Shown in pieces: positions 32,401-44,789 of a stretch of DNA of 64,000 nt. Positions within the stretch are counted from its first letter, which is position 1. Every line of letters begins with the position of its first letter. Below the pieces are notes generated by a model. That model was given only the letters and a program-made list of their open reading frames with translations, was not told where the DNA came from and searched no databases. Position numbers and translations under genes: made by a program. The DNA comes from Astragalus membranaceus (lineage: Eukaryota > Streptophyta > Magnoliopsida > Fabales > Fabaceae). Location of the stretch: positions 148,166,997 to 148,230,996 of the forward strand of contig CM076854.1 in the NCBI GenBank assembly GCA_039519185.1, given 5' to 3'.

Positions 32401-35400
32401 CTGAGTTTCATTGATTGATAGTTCCTACCAATTGACTGATAAATTTAATTGTGTACTAAATGAATTTCATTTCAAATTCCAAATAGGTACGCACCCCCTT
32501 CAAATCATCATAGAAGGAAAACATGATAAGAATTATGGTGGATATCGACCTATATGCTCTCAAGGTGATATACATTTTACTTAGATACATATACATATAC
32601 ATATACATTCTCATTTTACTGAGGTATCTCTCTTTTCAATATACAGTATCAAAGTTAATGTAACTATTCTATTTGGCAGAATATGTTAATGAAGTATCTC
32701 TGGATATTTTGCCTTCCTTCAAATTGTCTGACATCGTTAAGAACAATAACAAAGAAGAGGAGGCTCTCCACCAGGTGTGTCGTCACTATTAACCTTTCCC
32801 CTTTGATTATCAACGTCTATTGATTCAGTTCAAGTAGGAAGGCATTTTTTTCTTCAAGTTATGTAAATTGAACAAATAAACATAAGAGGCAGTTAGGATT
32901 TGTTTGGATTGATGAAGTAGATTGGATTTGTTGAGGATTTAGTTTTTTACCAAGTTCTGTAAATATTATTAGAACTGGAAACCTATCTATTCTTGATAAT
33001 TCTTGATAATGGGTGTCCTACTGGCGAGATTAGTATTAAGAGAGGTCTGAAGCAATAAAATGTTTGGTAAAACTAGCGGTTGAACTAGCTGATAAATGTA
33101 AAATGACATCAAATGACATGTTTAATTCATGGTTAAATTTATTTAATCAATAAAAAATATGTTAAAATATGTATAAATTCCTTTGTTATAAATTCATGAC
33201 AATTATACTAATTATTAAGATTTTATAGATTAAAATTTTTAAATTTATATTTTAATGATCTAATTATATATTTACTTGAGATCCTAATTTTACTTTTGTA
33301 CTTAAAATTTATGATAGTCTAATTTAGTTATTTACTTGATAACTAAACTAATTTATTTATTTATTTATTATCAACTAATTATTTACGAAAAGGAAAATAA
33401 AAGTTTGACTAAAGAAAAAGGAAAGGAATAAAAAACGTAGAAGCATCAAACAAGAGTTGAGGTGATATAGAAAATAATGAAGACATACCGTCGATACAAT
33501 TCAAAATTACTGATATAAAAAGTTTATTTTACTTTATTGAGGACATAGAAGGAATATTATAAACAATGAGGATAAAAATGTCTAAAAAGATGAGACACTA
33601 TAAACTCAAATGCTACTTGAAGTAGCGTTTCAAAAAACGTTATAAGTTACTCAAAAACACTAACCGTTACTGTTTGCCAAACATGCCTAGTCAAATCCGC
33701 TATAACTTGCCATAGATAGTCTTGCCATAGATAGTCCTGATAAATAAAGGTTGATAGATGCCATCCCCTTGAATATGTATACCTAAGTTAACTAAATATT
33801 ATGACCTCTAGATACCAAGTCTAAGGCCTAGAACCTATTATTCCTTTGATTAGTAATGTCAATATTTATAGTTTCGATAAAAAAAGGGACTGTTAGTGTT
33901 TTGCTTTGAAGCACAAAACAAGCATAACAACATAGCATAAGCCCTAGAGTTACATGACAAACCTGTGTCCTTTATATTTTTTTGGTGGACACTGGATATT
34001 AAAGACAAATTTAAGTTAAAGCTACTTTAATAAAAGATTCAAATAAAGTCAAACTATTTTTTGTATAAACTATAAGCTATTTTCATAAGCTATCTTGAAG
34101 AGCTTATAAAAATAAGCTGAAAACATCTTATAGACATATCATAAACTATTATTATAAGCTCTTCCAAACAGTGTCACATGTACTTATGATAAGCTTAAAT
34201 AAGCCAATTCAAACAAACCATGATTAAATTGGTCTTGAGTGGGAGAATTGCCTACTCAATTTTGAAATCTAATATTTGATTAATTTGTGACTGTAATTTT
34301 GAAGGTTTTGGTGACAAATGAGATAAGAAAGCGGATTAATACGGTCAAATTGATGTTGGGCACAATGGAAGATGGTGAGATAAGCATATCACCTTATGAC
34401 ACAGCTTGGGTTGCTCTAGTTAAGAATGTTCATGATGAAAACACACCTCAATTCCCCTCATGTCTTGAATGGATTGCTAATAATCAACATCCAAATGGTT
34501 CATGGGGAGACAAATTATTCGTGGCACATGATCGCATTCTCAACACATTAGCTTGTGTCATTGCATTAAGATCATGGAACATGCACCCTAAGAAGTGTGA
34601 CAAAGGTAAATATAAATATCAGTTTGTGTTATTTGAACATAAATATTGGCATCAAAAATCGACAACGAAATATAGTTGATTAACGCATTTCAAATACATG
34701 GTTAATGAGTATAATATATGACCAAATTCATTAACCATGTAGTGAATGTAATTAATTAATAACGTTCAAGTTTGTGGTTAGTTATACTCGGTAGATAGTT
34801 AATGAGTTTCTACACATGTTATATCTATTAATCATCTATTAAATGTAATTAATCACGTATTTGAATTGCATTAATTATTTTTTTTTGTCGATTTTTTATG
34901 TCAATATTTTGTGTCAAAATATCATTTCAGCATAAATATGGAAGAATTTATTTCATTGTTCCCCTAATTTGAGTAATCACATTCCTTAGGCATTGTTTAA
35001 CAAGTTTCTATTGTGCACGAACAATATTCATATCTTATCCAGCAATGGCATTTTTCAAAGAAAATCTACACAAGCTTCAAGATGAGAATGAGGAGCATAT
35101 GCCAATTGGGTTTGAAGTTGCTTTTCCTTCTCTTCTCAATATAGCTCGAAGTTTGAATATTGAAGTGCCATATGATTCTCCTATCTTGAAAGACATATTT
35201 GCAATGAGAGACCAAAAACTCAAAAAGTAACATTCTTATTATAATACTAATGATTTTTACATAGAAATTTTCAACTATTTATTTTTCAGTTGAACATGAT
35301 TATAGAATACCGAGAGAGATAATGCACAAGGTTCCCACAACACTGCTACATAGTTTGGAGGGAATGTCAAATTTGGAGTGGAAACTACTTCTAAAATTAC

Positions 35401-38400
35401 AGTCCCAAGATGGGTCATTCTTGTTTTCTCCATCCTCTACAGCTTTTGCTCTTATGCAGACCAAAGATGAAAATGCTCTTAACTACCTGCACAAAATAGT
35501 CAAGAGGTTCAATGGAGGAGGTATCATTCTACTATACATAAATTTTGTTTTAAAAAGTTATAAAAAAGAAGTGTTCTAATAAAATAATGGACATTATGAT
35601 TCTTCGACTTTTAACAGCAATCAAGGACCCTAATTGTTTTATTAGTACTTACATTTTTTACATCATACTTCAACATTCTAATATTATACTTGGTGTCTAG
35701 GGGTGTTTAGTGGTTCGGGCAAATCCAAACAAACCCACAATTCAATGCAAATCGATATTTTTCGTGTTCGGGTCAAAATCAAACAAATCCAAACCTAACT
35801 CGTAGTTGTTTGGTTCGGGCAACGGATTTTAAAAATCAAATCTGCAAACCCGAACCAACCCATATTAAGTCATAATAATTTTGTAATTTTAGATGTACAC
35901 GATTTTATTTGCTTAGAATTTTTACCTTAATAATTTATGATTAAGTTGTATAACTTTAATACTATGAATGGGAAGACTATTAGTGGATTTGACTATTTGA
36001 GTTTGATTTCGTGTGATTTTCAGTTTTTTTAGCTATTTAAAGTGTTGGAGTATCATAAAAAAGTGTTGTTTTTTATATTTTAGAAAATTAATATTTTAGT
36101 GAATGACCCGTGAGCCCAATCCAAACCAACCCGTCCAATATCGGTTCGGTTTGGTTCGGATTTTGGAGAAAAAATGTAAAATCCAAACCAACCCAAACCG
36201 AATAATTATAATTGGTTCGAACAACAAATATGGTCAAATCTGATCCAAACCGACCCGCAAACACCCCTATTGGTGTCATATATAAACTAGATACATCAGT
36301 TATTCAATAAACCTAGAAAGTACATTTTTTCTCTTATATGTGATGATGTATTTATTTTGGCAGTTCCAAATGTCTATCCGGTGGATTTGTTTGAACACAT
36401 GTGGGCTGTGGATCGGCTAGAACGCCTTGGAATTTCAAGATATTTTCAGCAAGAGATCAAGGACTCTGTCAATTATGTCTCAAGGTACATAGAATGAGTT
36501 GATCCACAACACAATTGCAATATCTTTTACCTAGCTAATTATTCACCGGGTAGTAAATATAATTTGAAAATTTTCAGATATTGGACTGAGAAGGGTATCT
36601 GCTGGGCAAGGAATTCAGAGGTTCAAGATATAGATGATACAGCAATGGGATTTAGACTGCTAAGGTTGCATGGCCACCAAGTTTCACCCAGTAAGTTAGA
36701 CATATTAATGCACCATATACTATAAAAGTGATAATATCTCTTAATTATTAGTCTCTTTCATCTCATGTTGACAAATGAATAATAATTTGGATTCTGAATT
36801 TGGCAGATGTGTTCGAGCAGTTTAAGAAAAGTGGTGAATTCTTCTGCTTTCCCGGGCAGTTAAACCAAGCAGTGACAGGAATGTTTAATCTCTATAGAGC
36901 TTCTCAAGTGTTGTTTCAAGGAGAGAAGGTTCTTGAGGATGCCAAACACTTCTCAGCCAAATATTTAACTGAGAAGCGTGCTGCTAACGAGCTCCTAGAT
37001 AAATGGATCGTAACCAAAGATTTACCGGGCGAGGTAAAAAAATTACAAATACTTTAAGTATTTTATGTGCACATAGTTATTAATATGTAATGTATAGAAA
37101 AACAAAGTTTATAAATAGAAGACATTGCTCATTCTACAAGGCGGTGAGTTATACTCAAACCCAAATTCTTAGAAAGTAAAAAAAAAAATGCTGTTGGCGT
37201 GGTGGTTTGGCGCCTTCTCCCCATCTCTTAACTAAGTGGTTGAGTGGCCGGTTCATGAAAATGGAATGACAACACGAGGTAGCACTTTACCATTGATCGG
37301 TGGATCCTGTGGAGTAGTTGACTAGTTGCACACTTGCCACCATTTTAAGACTATATGCCCTATTTTATTTTCTCCCCTGTTTATAATTTTAGCGGATTAA
37401 CATTATATTGTTATAAATTTGATATACAGGTGGGTTATTCACTGGAGGTGCCCTGGTATGCAAGTTTGCCTCGACTGGAGACAAGATTTTACCTTGAACA
37501 CTATGGTAGTGAAAATGATGTTTGGATTGGCAAGACCCTTTACAGGTTCCAATCTTTTAAATCAAATCCTTAGCAATCCAATAACACAAATATCAGTCTT
37601 GTCACACCTGATATTATTAATTTTTGCATGATTAAAATCCTCAAAATTTTTAGCATGAAGGGACATGTTATAGATGTTAAAATGACAAAGGAAATTAATC
37701 TCTTTTTATAGGATGCCCAACGTGAACAATGATGTTTATCTCGAGCTTGCAAAATTGGATTACAACAATTGTCAAGCAGTGCATTATAAAGAATGGGAAA
37801 ATATCCAAAGGTAAGCACAATAACCAGAGAACACTTTGTTACGTGCTTCAGTCCACTTCACAAAAGCAACAGCTAATCAACTTTCCAAATATTTGCAATG
37901 GCATATCTATATATTATTAGGTGGTACTTGGAATCAGAACTAGAGGGATTTGGATTGAGCAAAAAAAGTCTGCTTTCTGCTTATTATATAGCAGCAGCCA
38001 GCATATTTGAGCCTGAGAGGTCTCTAGAGCGACTTGCATGGACTAAAACAGCAGCTTTTCTTGAGACACTTGCAGCTCATATAAAAGATGAAGAAACTAG
38101 GACTCAATTTGTTGATATGTTCAATCACAGCATTAGCAGAGGAGACAACTCAAACAAGTAAACAATTATTGTGCATGCTTATCAATTATATACTTTTTGT
38201 ATGAACGTTTTTTCATCTCTATAAATATATCAGTTTTCATTTTTAGTCTATGTCAAAATTTGTCTGCTTTAGTCCGTAGATATAAAAAAATTGCTTTTGG
38301 TCCGTGTTTTTTTATTTTAGTCCTTGAAATATTTTTCATGTCAGTTTTAGTTCTGTGATATGTGAATCATTTTGTTCTCAATCCTTAATTCAAACATGAA

Positions 38401-39522
38401 TAAATATTACAGGAATTTAAAATAAAAAGAAATAGAAAGGATTAAACTAAAATTTAAAGTTTTAGTTACTGGAAACAAATGAAATTTTTTATAGGGGACT
38501 AAAAGCATAAGGTGGTAAAGATATTTAAGCTTATATTTTTTTTTTGTGTACCTTAGTTGCCTAAGATTCTGTGCTTAACAAAAGAGGATATATGTTTTGA
38601 ATGTTTTGCAGGAGGTTTAACAAGAACAAGAGAGAGGACGAACTCCTGGCGATTTTGCTGACAACCCTTGATCACCTGGGGTTCAAAATGTTTGAGCATC
38701 ATGGTCAGGAACACTCTCATTATTTGAACCAAATGGTGAGTGTAGACCCTTTTGAGGCTTATTATAACTTTATGTCCACTTCTTTGAAAAGCCAGAGCCT
38801 AGTTTCAGGTTTCAGGTATATGAGACAGGTAAAAGATTAGCAATTAGGAAGAACTTTAGAATTTCTCCCTGAAGCTTTTATTTTGTTAAATGATTAGTGG
38901 CAAAGCTGGCTGTCAAGTTGGAAAATTGAAGGAAACAGATCTCAAAGAGAAGCAGAGCTGCTAGTGCAAATCATGAATTTAACGGCTGGCTATTGGTCAG
39001 AAGAGTTGCAGCTCAATCCCCATTACCAAAAAGTGATGGAAGTCACTAACAAAGTCTGCCTTGCCCTCAGTAATCACCAAAGCAACAAGGTCAGTAATAA
39101 AGATTCATAATATGCCTAGATTTAACTCATAAAGAGACATAAAAGGAAGGTATAATATTGCATTGGAAGATAACTATTTATAAGATATATTTAGCAACAT
39201 TTCAGAAAAATACAATTTAAATAAATTCAAAGTAGAAGTGCAAGGTTATCTTGGCTCATCCTCATTCAATATTCCAATATCCAGATCCTTAATTTTCATA
39301 TTTTTGTTATTGTAGGCACATACTAGCATCAATTACCCCCAAATAGAGTCAGAAATGCAAAAACTGGTGCAGTTGGTGCTTCAGAATTCCTCAAATGACT
39401 TGCACTCCTATATCAAGAATGCATTCCTCATAGTGGCCAAGAGTTTCTACTATGCAGCATACTGTGACCCAGAGACCATTGACTCTCATATTGAGAAAGT
39501 TCTCTTTCAAAAAGTGATGTAA
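29497..39522 (+). CDS. CPS: CPS-B: ent-copalyl diphosphate synthase, chloroplastic, complete
   Basis: Fifteen exons: 29497-29620, 32487-32564, 32680-32774, 34305-34605, 35043-35226, 35306-35520, 36364-36484, 36578-36690, 36807-37033, 37430-37545, 37712-37810, 37921-38157, 38612-38735, 38898-39089, 39316-39522; 2433 nt, 810 aa, every phase consistent. It protonates and cyclises geranylgeranyl diphosphate to ent-CPP in plastids, the entry to gibberellins. Exon 1 is a Ser/Leu/Lys-rich transit-peptide-like start (MTSLLSLCLLGFTPP). Exon 4 carries ISPYDTAWVAL and NGSWGD. The catalytic-base dyad is intact: His in LLHSLEG and Asn in VPNVYP. The acid motif is DIDD (36627-36638). LFEH keeps the His tied to Mg-dependent inhibition in gibberellin-type enzymes, so a hormone role is likelier than specialised metabolism. 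Introns 1, 6 and 9 hold insertions, but splice sites are intact. Confidence 0.93.
29621..31004. other. CPS-B intron 1, left part
   Basis: Very AT-rich, no gene. A TA tract at 30303-30321. Intron 1 also houses the Helitron (31005-32206) and SINE (32223-32408). Confidence 0.6.
31005..32206 (-). mobile_element. Non-autonomous Helitron in CPS-B intron 1
   Basis: On the minus strand it starts TCTATCTATTATC (5' TC preceded by host A) and ends with hairpin CCTGTGC-GTAT-GCACGGG followed by TAAAATACTAG, with T as next host base. TC, hairpin, CTAG and A/T insertion are the Helitron signature. 1202 bp, no protein. Two direct repeats of about 280 bp (about 31275-31560 and 31645-31930) each start with a GCTCCTGTTGGC-type minisatellite. 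A GA tract lies near the 5' end. Confidence 0.75.
32223..32408 (-). mobile_element. tRNA-derived SINE in CPS-B intron 1
   Basis: On the minus strand a box A-like GCGTGGTGGGTTCAGCG is followed by a box B-like GGGGGTTCGATCTC, and the 3' end is GGGTTTACCC plus an A run. The flanking CATTGATT (about 32215-32222 and 32409-32416) is a target duplication. Same family as 27996-28143, here with both pol III boxes. Confidence 0.85.
32775..34304. other. CPS-B intron 3 with MITE remnants
   Basis: 33060-33690 has inverted ends ATGTTTGGTAAAACTAGCGG and GTTTGCCAAACAT, a MITE-like unit whose end also appears at 1-35. 34050-34230 contains ATAAGCTCTTCCAAACAGTG-type words seen in hAT-like MITEs. No gene seen. 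Confidence 0.5.
35698..36269. mobile_element. hAT-type MITE in CPS-B intron 6
   Basis: Ends TAGGGGTGTTT and AACACCCCTA, flanked by an 8-bp duplication TTGGTGTC (35690-35697 and 36270-36277), the hAT pattern. 572 bp; the subterminal parts repeat GGTTCGG and AACCCGAACC words. The matching intron of CPS-A (913-1154) lacks it. Confidence 0.92.
37180..37348 (+). mobile_element. SINE-like insertion in CPS-B intron 9
   Basis: A box A-like GTGGTGGTTTGGCGCC and box B-like GGCCGGTTCATGA in the right order and spacing. It is absent from the shorter CPS-A intron. Target duplication not resolved. Confidence 0.45.
38158..38611. other. CPS-B intron 12 (missing in CPS-A)
   Basis: GT-AG intron of 454 bp. 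The middle has TTTTAGTCC, TTGGTCCGTG and GGGACTAAAAG words of a decayed MITE. CPS-A has no intron here. Confidence 0.7.
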
Positions 39523-40253
39523 AATCACTAATAATGTTCGGAACAAGTGTCGCCCTTCATTATGTTATTTTTCTTTCTAGTTTCATTAGGATTTAAACTT
39601 AAACAACCATTGGGGTTTCCAATGCTTAGTGTTAAATGGACCATCGAATTGTCTTGTGTCTAAACCAATGATTATCTTTGTTGGTTCCTTCATTATCTCT
39701 TTCAATCGAATAGGAGTTCAAATTTTTTATTATATCACATTTTTGTTATCAAATTTTGGGTTCTCATCAAAAACTAGTATGTTGCTACACATTACGCAGA
39801 TACAACAACAACACAGCCTTAACCCACTACAAGGGGTCAGCTAAATACTTAATTCTTCTAAAAGACTCATACCTTGCAAGCTGCAAAAAGGTGAACATGG
39901 AGTTGGCAATGGCACAATTGCTTAATTCTTGATAAGTTCTTATTAATTGTGACTTTCTGAGAGTTATTTTTTGACTTATTAAATTGATATATAAGGATAA
40001 CTCAATATATTTAATATAACTCTTAAGAGATTAACTGATTAAGATCTTTAGCATAAAAAATCAACAAGTTATGAGATTATAGTCTTAAGTGAGATATTAT
40101 GTGATATGACTAAATTCATGATATAGGAATCTTGAAGCCCAAGGGATACACCGACAAGGTTAAACTAATAACTTACGCATCATAAAAATAGTAGTAGAGG
40201 CATGGAATTGAGGGTTGAACCCATGTCATAGAGAAGATTTTTCATTTAGTAGT
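39523..40253. other. Spacer between CPS-B and the FAP1-like gene
   Basis: Its first 160 bp align with the CPS-A 3' flank. At 39797-39845, ACAACAACACAGCCTTAACC then GGGGTCAGCTA resembles an end of the plant Au SINE. The two genes are tail to tail, so polyadenylation signals of both must be here. Confidence 0.55.
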
Positions 40254-42252
40254 CTAACTTCGGAGGTAAGAAGCCATGTTGAGCACTATTTCTTCTTTGG
40301 CCTGTTTATCAAATGGTTCCTCACCAACATATAAATCTAGGATTGACATACATAGTGCTTTACTCTGGATGCTTCCCACTTCCTGCCCGTCAACTACAAC
40401 AGCCAAGATAAAATTTACGTCAAGGACTCTTGTTACAATGCAACATTAACAAAGCATATTATTTATTGCATACATATTAGTCGCATAAAGCGGTCGCATA
40501 AAGCGACTAAAACACCTAATCCTAGATGCTAAAGATATGCATTGTTTAAAGAACGCGAGCAGTACACTACTGTACCAGTTCCAATTAGAAAGCACCCTGA
40601 GTTGAAAGCTTAACAACAGTAAATAATAAATAACTACTAGATACTTTAAACTTAAAACTGAAACCTCTATTTCTTGCTAAGTAAGGTAAAAGTGACCCCA
40701 AATCTAATTTGTTGAAAGATTCAGTGCAAATGAGGAAAATAGAAAACACATCATCCATTTTTCAACGTTACCGGAATTCATAGGATCAAAAACTATTTCC
40801 CATAATCAAATTCAGTTTTAGATTAGTAATTTAGTAGTAGTTCCACCCATTTCCTTGTAATGAGAAGGTATAAGTGATAGGATTGTGGATTTGTCTTTCA
40901 GTCTATGCATAAGCTTCATGTAGTTAGTTTGGAATATGGTATGTCAGGGGACACTCCTTCAGTTCTATACAATACTAATTGAAGAAGGGAGTAAAGGTAA
41001 GAAAAGTAATGTATGAAACAGATGTGTGACTTCTTATATGAATCTTAAGAAACCACTGTTCAGAAGACCTGAATTATCCTTATATAAATAGCTCATGAAG
41101 CACAACAAAAATCAAGTATGCATTGTCTTATAATTCTGAAAGTTGAGAAGAGGAAAATGCAAACATGGAAAAGGATAGCTTACTTGATGTGCGAAGAACA
41201 TGGCCCTTCTCTCTTGAGAGATGAATTACAGATCCACGTGGTATTTTGATTTCATCTTTAAACTGTGAAGTGAACCTACACCACAGCATGCAAATAAAGT
41301 AAAACTACAATATATGCAATTCCTAAAAAATTCTTCAAAAATAAATATAAAGATTATTCACCTCTGAAGCAATTCTTTATTGTCTGATCCCCCATATTTT
41401 TGCAGTTTGCTTCCTACAGACTCTTCAAATGCACTACGTATAGAACGAATGCTCAATTTTCCATAAATAATTTGAAGTCTAATTGTCATAGGTATATCAT
41501 TTTCCATAAGATCTTGTGTAAACTCCTTATTTCCCTTCAATTGGGACGCGGACAATTTCTCATACTTCTCTGAAAGACATCTCTTTATGTCATTATCATC
41601 AGCATAAACACCTATACAACAAATAACACAAATTTTCCATATAAAAATCCCTATAAAAGTTCTTATTTTTTCAGAGTGATCAAGGATAGCACTAAGAAAG
41701 TGGGAAAATTAAACATGCAATAAATTAGGCTGGTAAATTTTAAAAATTCATTATTTCAAACTAACACTTTCCTTTTCCTATTCCTAAACATAATTAGAAG
41801 CCATAGTAATTAATTACTAAATTAGTAAAGCAAATTACAGCATTTAAATTACAATGCTATATAAAGAAGGAAAATGGAAGTGTCATACCAAATGCATATA
41901 CATCAATGTTCTTCAATCCAAAAACGCTTTTCCTCCGCAATCCAATTCCATATAGCTTCTGAGAAGCTTCTAGAACAGAAGGGAACGAGGTTCCGATCTT
42001 TGAGTCAACCAAGGGAACTGCATTGTCTGCCAAACTGAGGGAGCCCCAAAGGGGTAAGGAGTGATCGGAAGAGAAGAGCGAATTCAAGGCGTTCTTGAGA
42101 GAGAGACGGTGGCGGTCGAAGGAGGAGACGGCAACGAATGCGACAGTTGCTCCGGCGGTGGCTGCCGCTGCTGCAGCTAATGGGGAGAAACGGCGTGGGG
42201 GTTTTGGCGGTTGGGAGTGAGAAAACGAGAAAGGAAAGCGTAGTGATACCAT
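40254..42252 (-). CDS. FAP1: Chalcone-isomerase-fold fatty-acid-binding protein, chloroplastic (FAP1-like)
   Basis: Four exons on the minus strand: 42252-41889, 41611-41362, 41275-41184, 40393-40254; 846 nt, 281 aa, all GT-AG and in phase. The family binds fatty acids in plastids and has the chalcone isomerase fold without that enzyme's activity. Start MVSLRFPFSFS matches the family; an in-frame ATG at 42297 would add 15 residues and is less likely. An Ala-rich hydrophobic stretch (about residues 25-45) follows, fitting a plastid-targeting region. Core words: GLKNIDVYAFGVYADD, NDIPMTIRLQIIYGKLSIRS, FEESVGSKLQKYGGSDN, DGQEVGSIQSKAL and the SILDLYVGEEPFDK tail. No lesions seen. FAP1 rather than FAP2 or FAP3 is from memory of the Arabidopsis protein. 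Confidence 0.9.
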
Positions 42253-43209
42253 CTTTGTTTCGTGAATTCCAATGTGTATCAGAATTGCAGTACGCAAATA
42301 CTACTACATTTTCATACAGAGACATTCAGTGGAAAATTACTGCACGCCTTTTTTTTTTTGACAGAAAACTAGTAGAATACTCGCATCCGCACGGGCCGAA
42401 CGCGTTACGTTGCATAATTATACTAAAAAAAAATAACAAATGAATAATGGGGATAAAAAAATTTAACAAATATAAGCTGTTCAACAAAATAAGCAGATAT
42501 CTGTAGAGTAATGGTTCCAGACATCAAAGTTGCAAACATAAGTATGTTACAAATACCCCAAAAATAACATGTGCATTTGGGAAGCAAAACAACTTAATCT
42601 ATTAAAAAGTCATAAGCAAAAGGGTTCTTTTGATTTAAAAGGTTTATCCAGAGGGCATAAGCAAAGTCATAACATACTTTCTGGTTCAGAGTGAGTTAAG
42701 TTATACAAAAATAGGAAAGCCATAACGGATTACAATCATCGAACTACTTTTCTATTTTGATATTTGTCAACGTCTTCGTTGAGGACTGTTTTGCGGTTGT
42801 AGACTGGGGGCTTTTTAAGTCATCAAGAGACTCTCCAAGTGTCAATGTCTTTGATGGGCTCTTGGGAATGGGCAAATCAGGATCATAACCTGCTGTCCCC
42901 GAATAAGATTGTTGTGACAACTACAAAATTAAAGCCATGAATTTGATATCAAAAGTTTGATCCTCCGATAGCATTATATAAATTGGTAAGTATTTAAAAA
43001 CAATACAAATGAGAAAACTAATAACATGAGTACTCATTATAAAGTGAACTAATGAGTTAGTATGGTAATCAAAGGGCTCCCCAGTCTATGTGATGACATG
43101 AGGAAATACATTTAAGAGAGGATGCTGCTAAATGAAAGTAAGTCACTGTATGAGAAATAAAAGGTGTGTGCATGTTATGTTTACTTTATGTTGTGACTTA
43201 TTTGTCAAA

Positions 43210-44787
43210 AGTTAGTGGGTATTGGTGTGTGGAAAACATGTGCAAGTATACACAGTCCATAACAAGTAATACAGTGTTTAGAACAGGTCGAACCCACAGG
43301 GATTGATGAACTCTTTCAAAAGTCAATATTATGTAATTTAGAAGTAAGTAACTAAATTAACAAGATAGTTGATGATGGTGAGTATCACAAGTAAGTTAGA
43401 ATAAAGCAAAGTGTAAGTAGTTGAAATGCAATAGAGAAAAGCTAGTTGGAATGTCTTCCCCAAGTAATTTACTTATAAGTGTTTAATGCAGTTATGATGC
43501 AGTTGCACTGAATGCTGTTGCATTAGTTGTGTGTCTTTCAGTCACTTTTCTCCAGAGTTTCATTACAAGCTTCCTATGTCTAGGCTTGCTAAATAAGTTC
43601 ACTCTTGTCTTTTAAAGTACCCACAGTATCACCCTATGGACTATACTATCCTATGTCTAGGACTTAGTATGGTTTTCACAAACTTTCATTTATGTAAAAC
43701 ACTCACTCATATTAGTTCTTGAGTTCTTAATTGTAAACCATGTCTGCTTTTACAAATCTACCTATTCTAAGTGATCAATCTCAAAATAAGTGTTGAAAGT
43801 ATTATCAAGCAAGAACTAAAGTGCACACATCATATACTTGTATTAAACTTACTTAAAAGCTCATTAAATGGTTAGAACATTCCAACTAAGAGAGGTTTAG
43901 CTCAACATAGACATTGCAAGGCAAATATAAACAGAATAGAACATGTTTATATAATTGAAATCACAAAAGAGAAACAACAAGATAGAAGTTACACAAGTTG
44001 AAGCTCTTAGCATGAATCCTCCTAGCAATGTAGTTGCATTAGCTCCTTAGCACTTTGATAAAACTATGAAATCGAAGTAAGGAGGATTTGTCACTTCCTT
44101 CCTTTCCTTCTTACAAAATAGAAACTAACTATGTATATTGAAATTTAAATCTAACTTATGGATTGTGATCTATCTTCAAGTGAAGGAGTGAAGTCTTTAT
44201 ATAGTCTTCAAGAGAGGTGCTTCCTTCCTTCATGTTGAAGTAACCTTGATGGCTGTATTCATGGTTGCTTTACAGCAGTTGATTCCCATGTGAAGTCTTC
44301 AATCAATTGTATAGGGAGGTCAAATGAGATAACAACATGTGTCCCTACGTTGATGACTCTTCAAAGCTATGTGGGAATTGTAGGCAACGAAATCTGGAGT
44401 GTTCTTGCTTTAGGGGACCAAGTATGAGGTCATCAAATGCAAGTGGATGGCAAGTGGATGTGCAAGTGGATGGCTCCAACCTTCAGGCAATGCAGTTGCA
44501 GTGCAGTAGCATTGTGTTGAGCTAGCGCAGTTGTAAGTGCAGAATCAATGCAGGAGCATTTGATGCAGGAGCATTTGATGCAGGAGCATCTAGACTGCAC
44601 TGAACAAACTAATCAAACATACCACAATATATCCAGAATGGCCTATAATCAACTATAACCATGTCAAATACTCAAGTTATCACATATTACACAAAATACT
44701 ATATAAACTCTTTATCTTTGCTTGAAAGAGAGCAATTTACTAAGTTTAAACATATGAATAACTCTATATAAAATAGAGTTATCAGGT
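43210..44787 (-). mobile_element. Unclassified repetitive insertion in the RPA-like gene's last intron
   Basis: Plus-strand text near 43260-43300 (AGGTCGAACCCACAGGGATT) and the minus-strand start TGATAACTCTATTTTATA at 44787 look like ends of a plant repeat I cannot name. It contains a three-copy minisatellite of GATGCAGGAGCATTT (about 44545-44590) and several GCAGTTGCA words. No gene. Confidence 0.35.
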
Positions 44788-44789
44788 AT

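Noticed and set aside
42253..42297. Upstream in-frame ATG for the FAP1-like gene
   Set aside because: The extra 15 residues are unlike the family's start, while MVSLRFPF at 42252 matches it.
43480..44590. Possible gene from GCAGTTGCA and GCAGGAGCAT repeats
   Set aside because: Short minisatellites in a repetitive insertion; no extended frame or splice structure.
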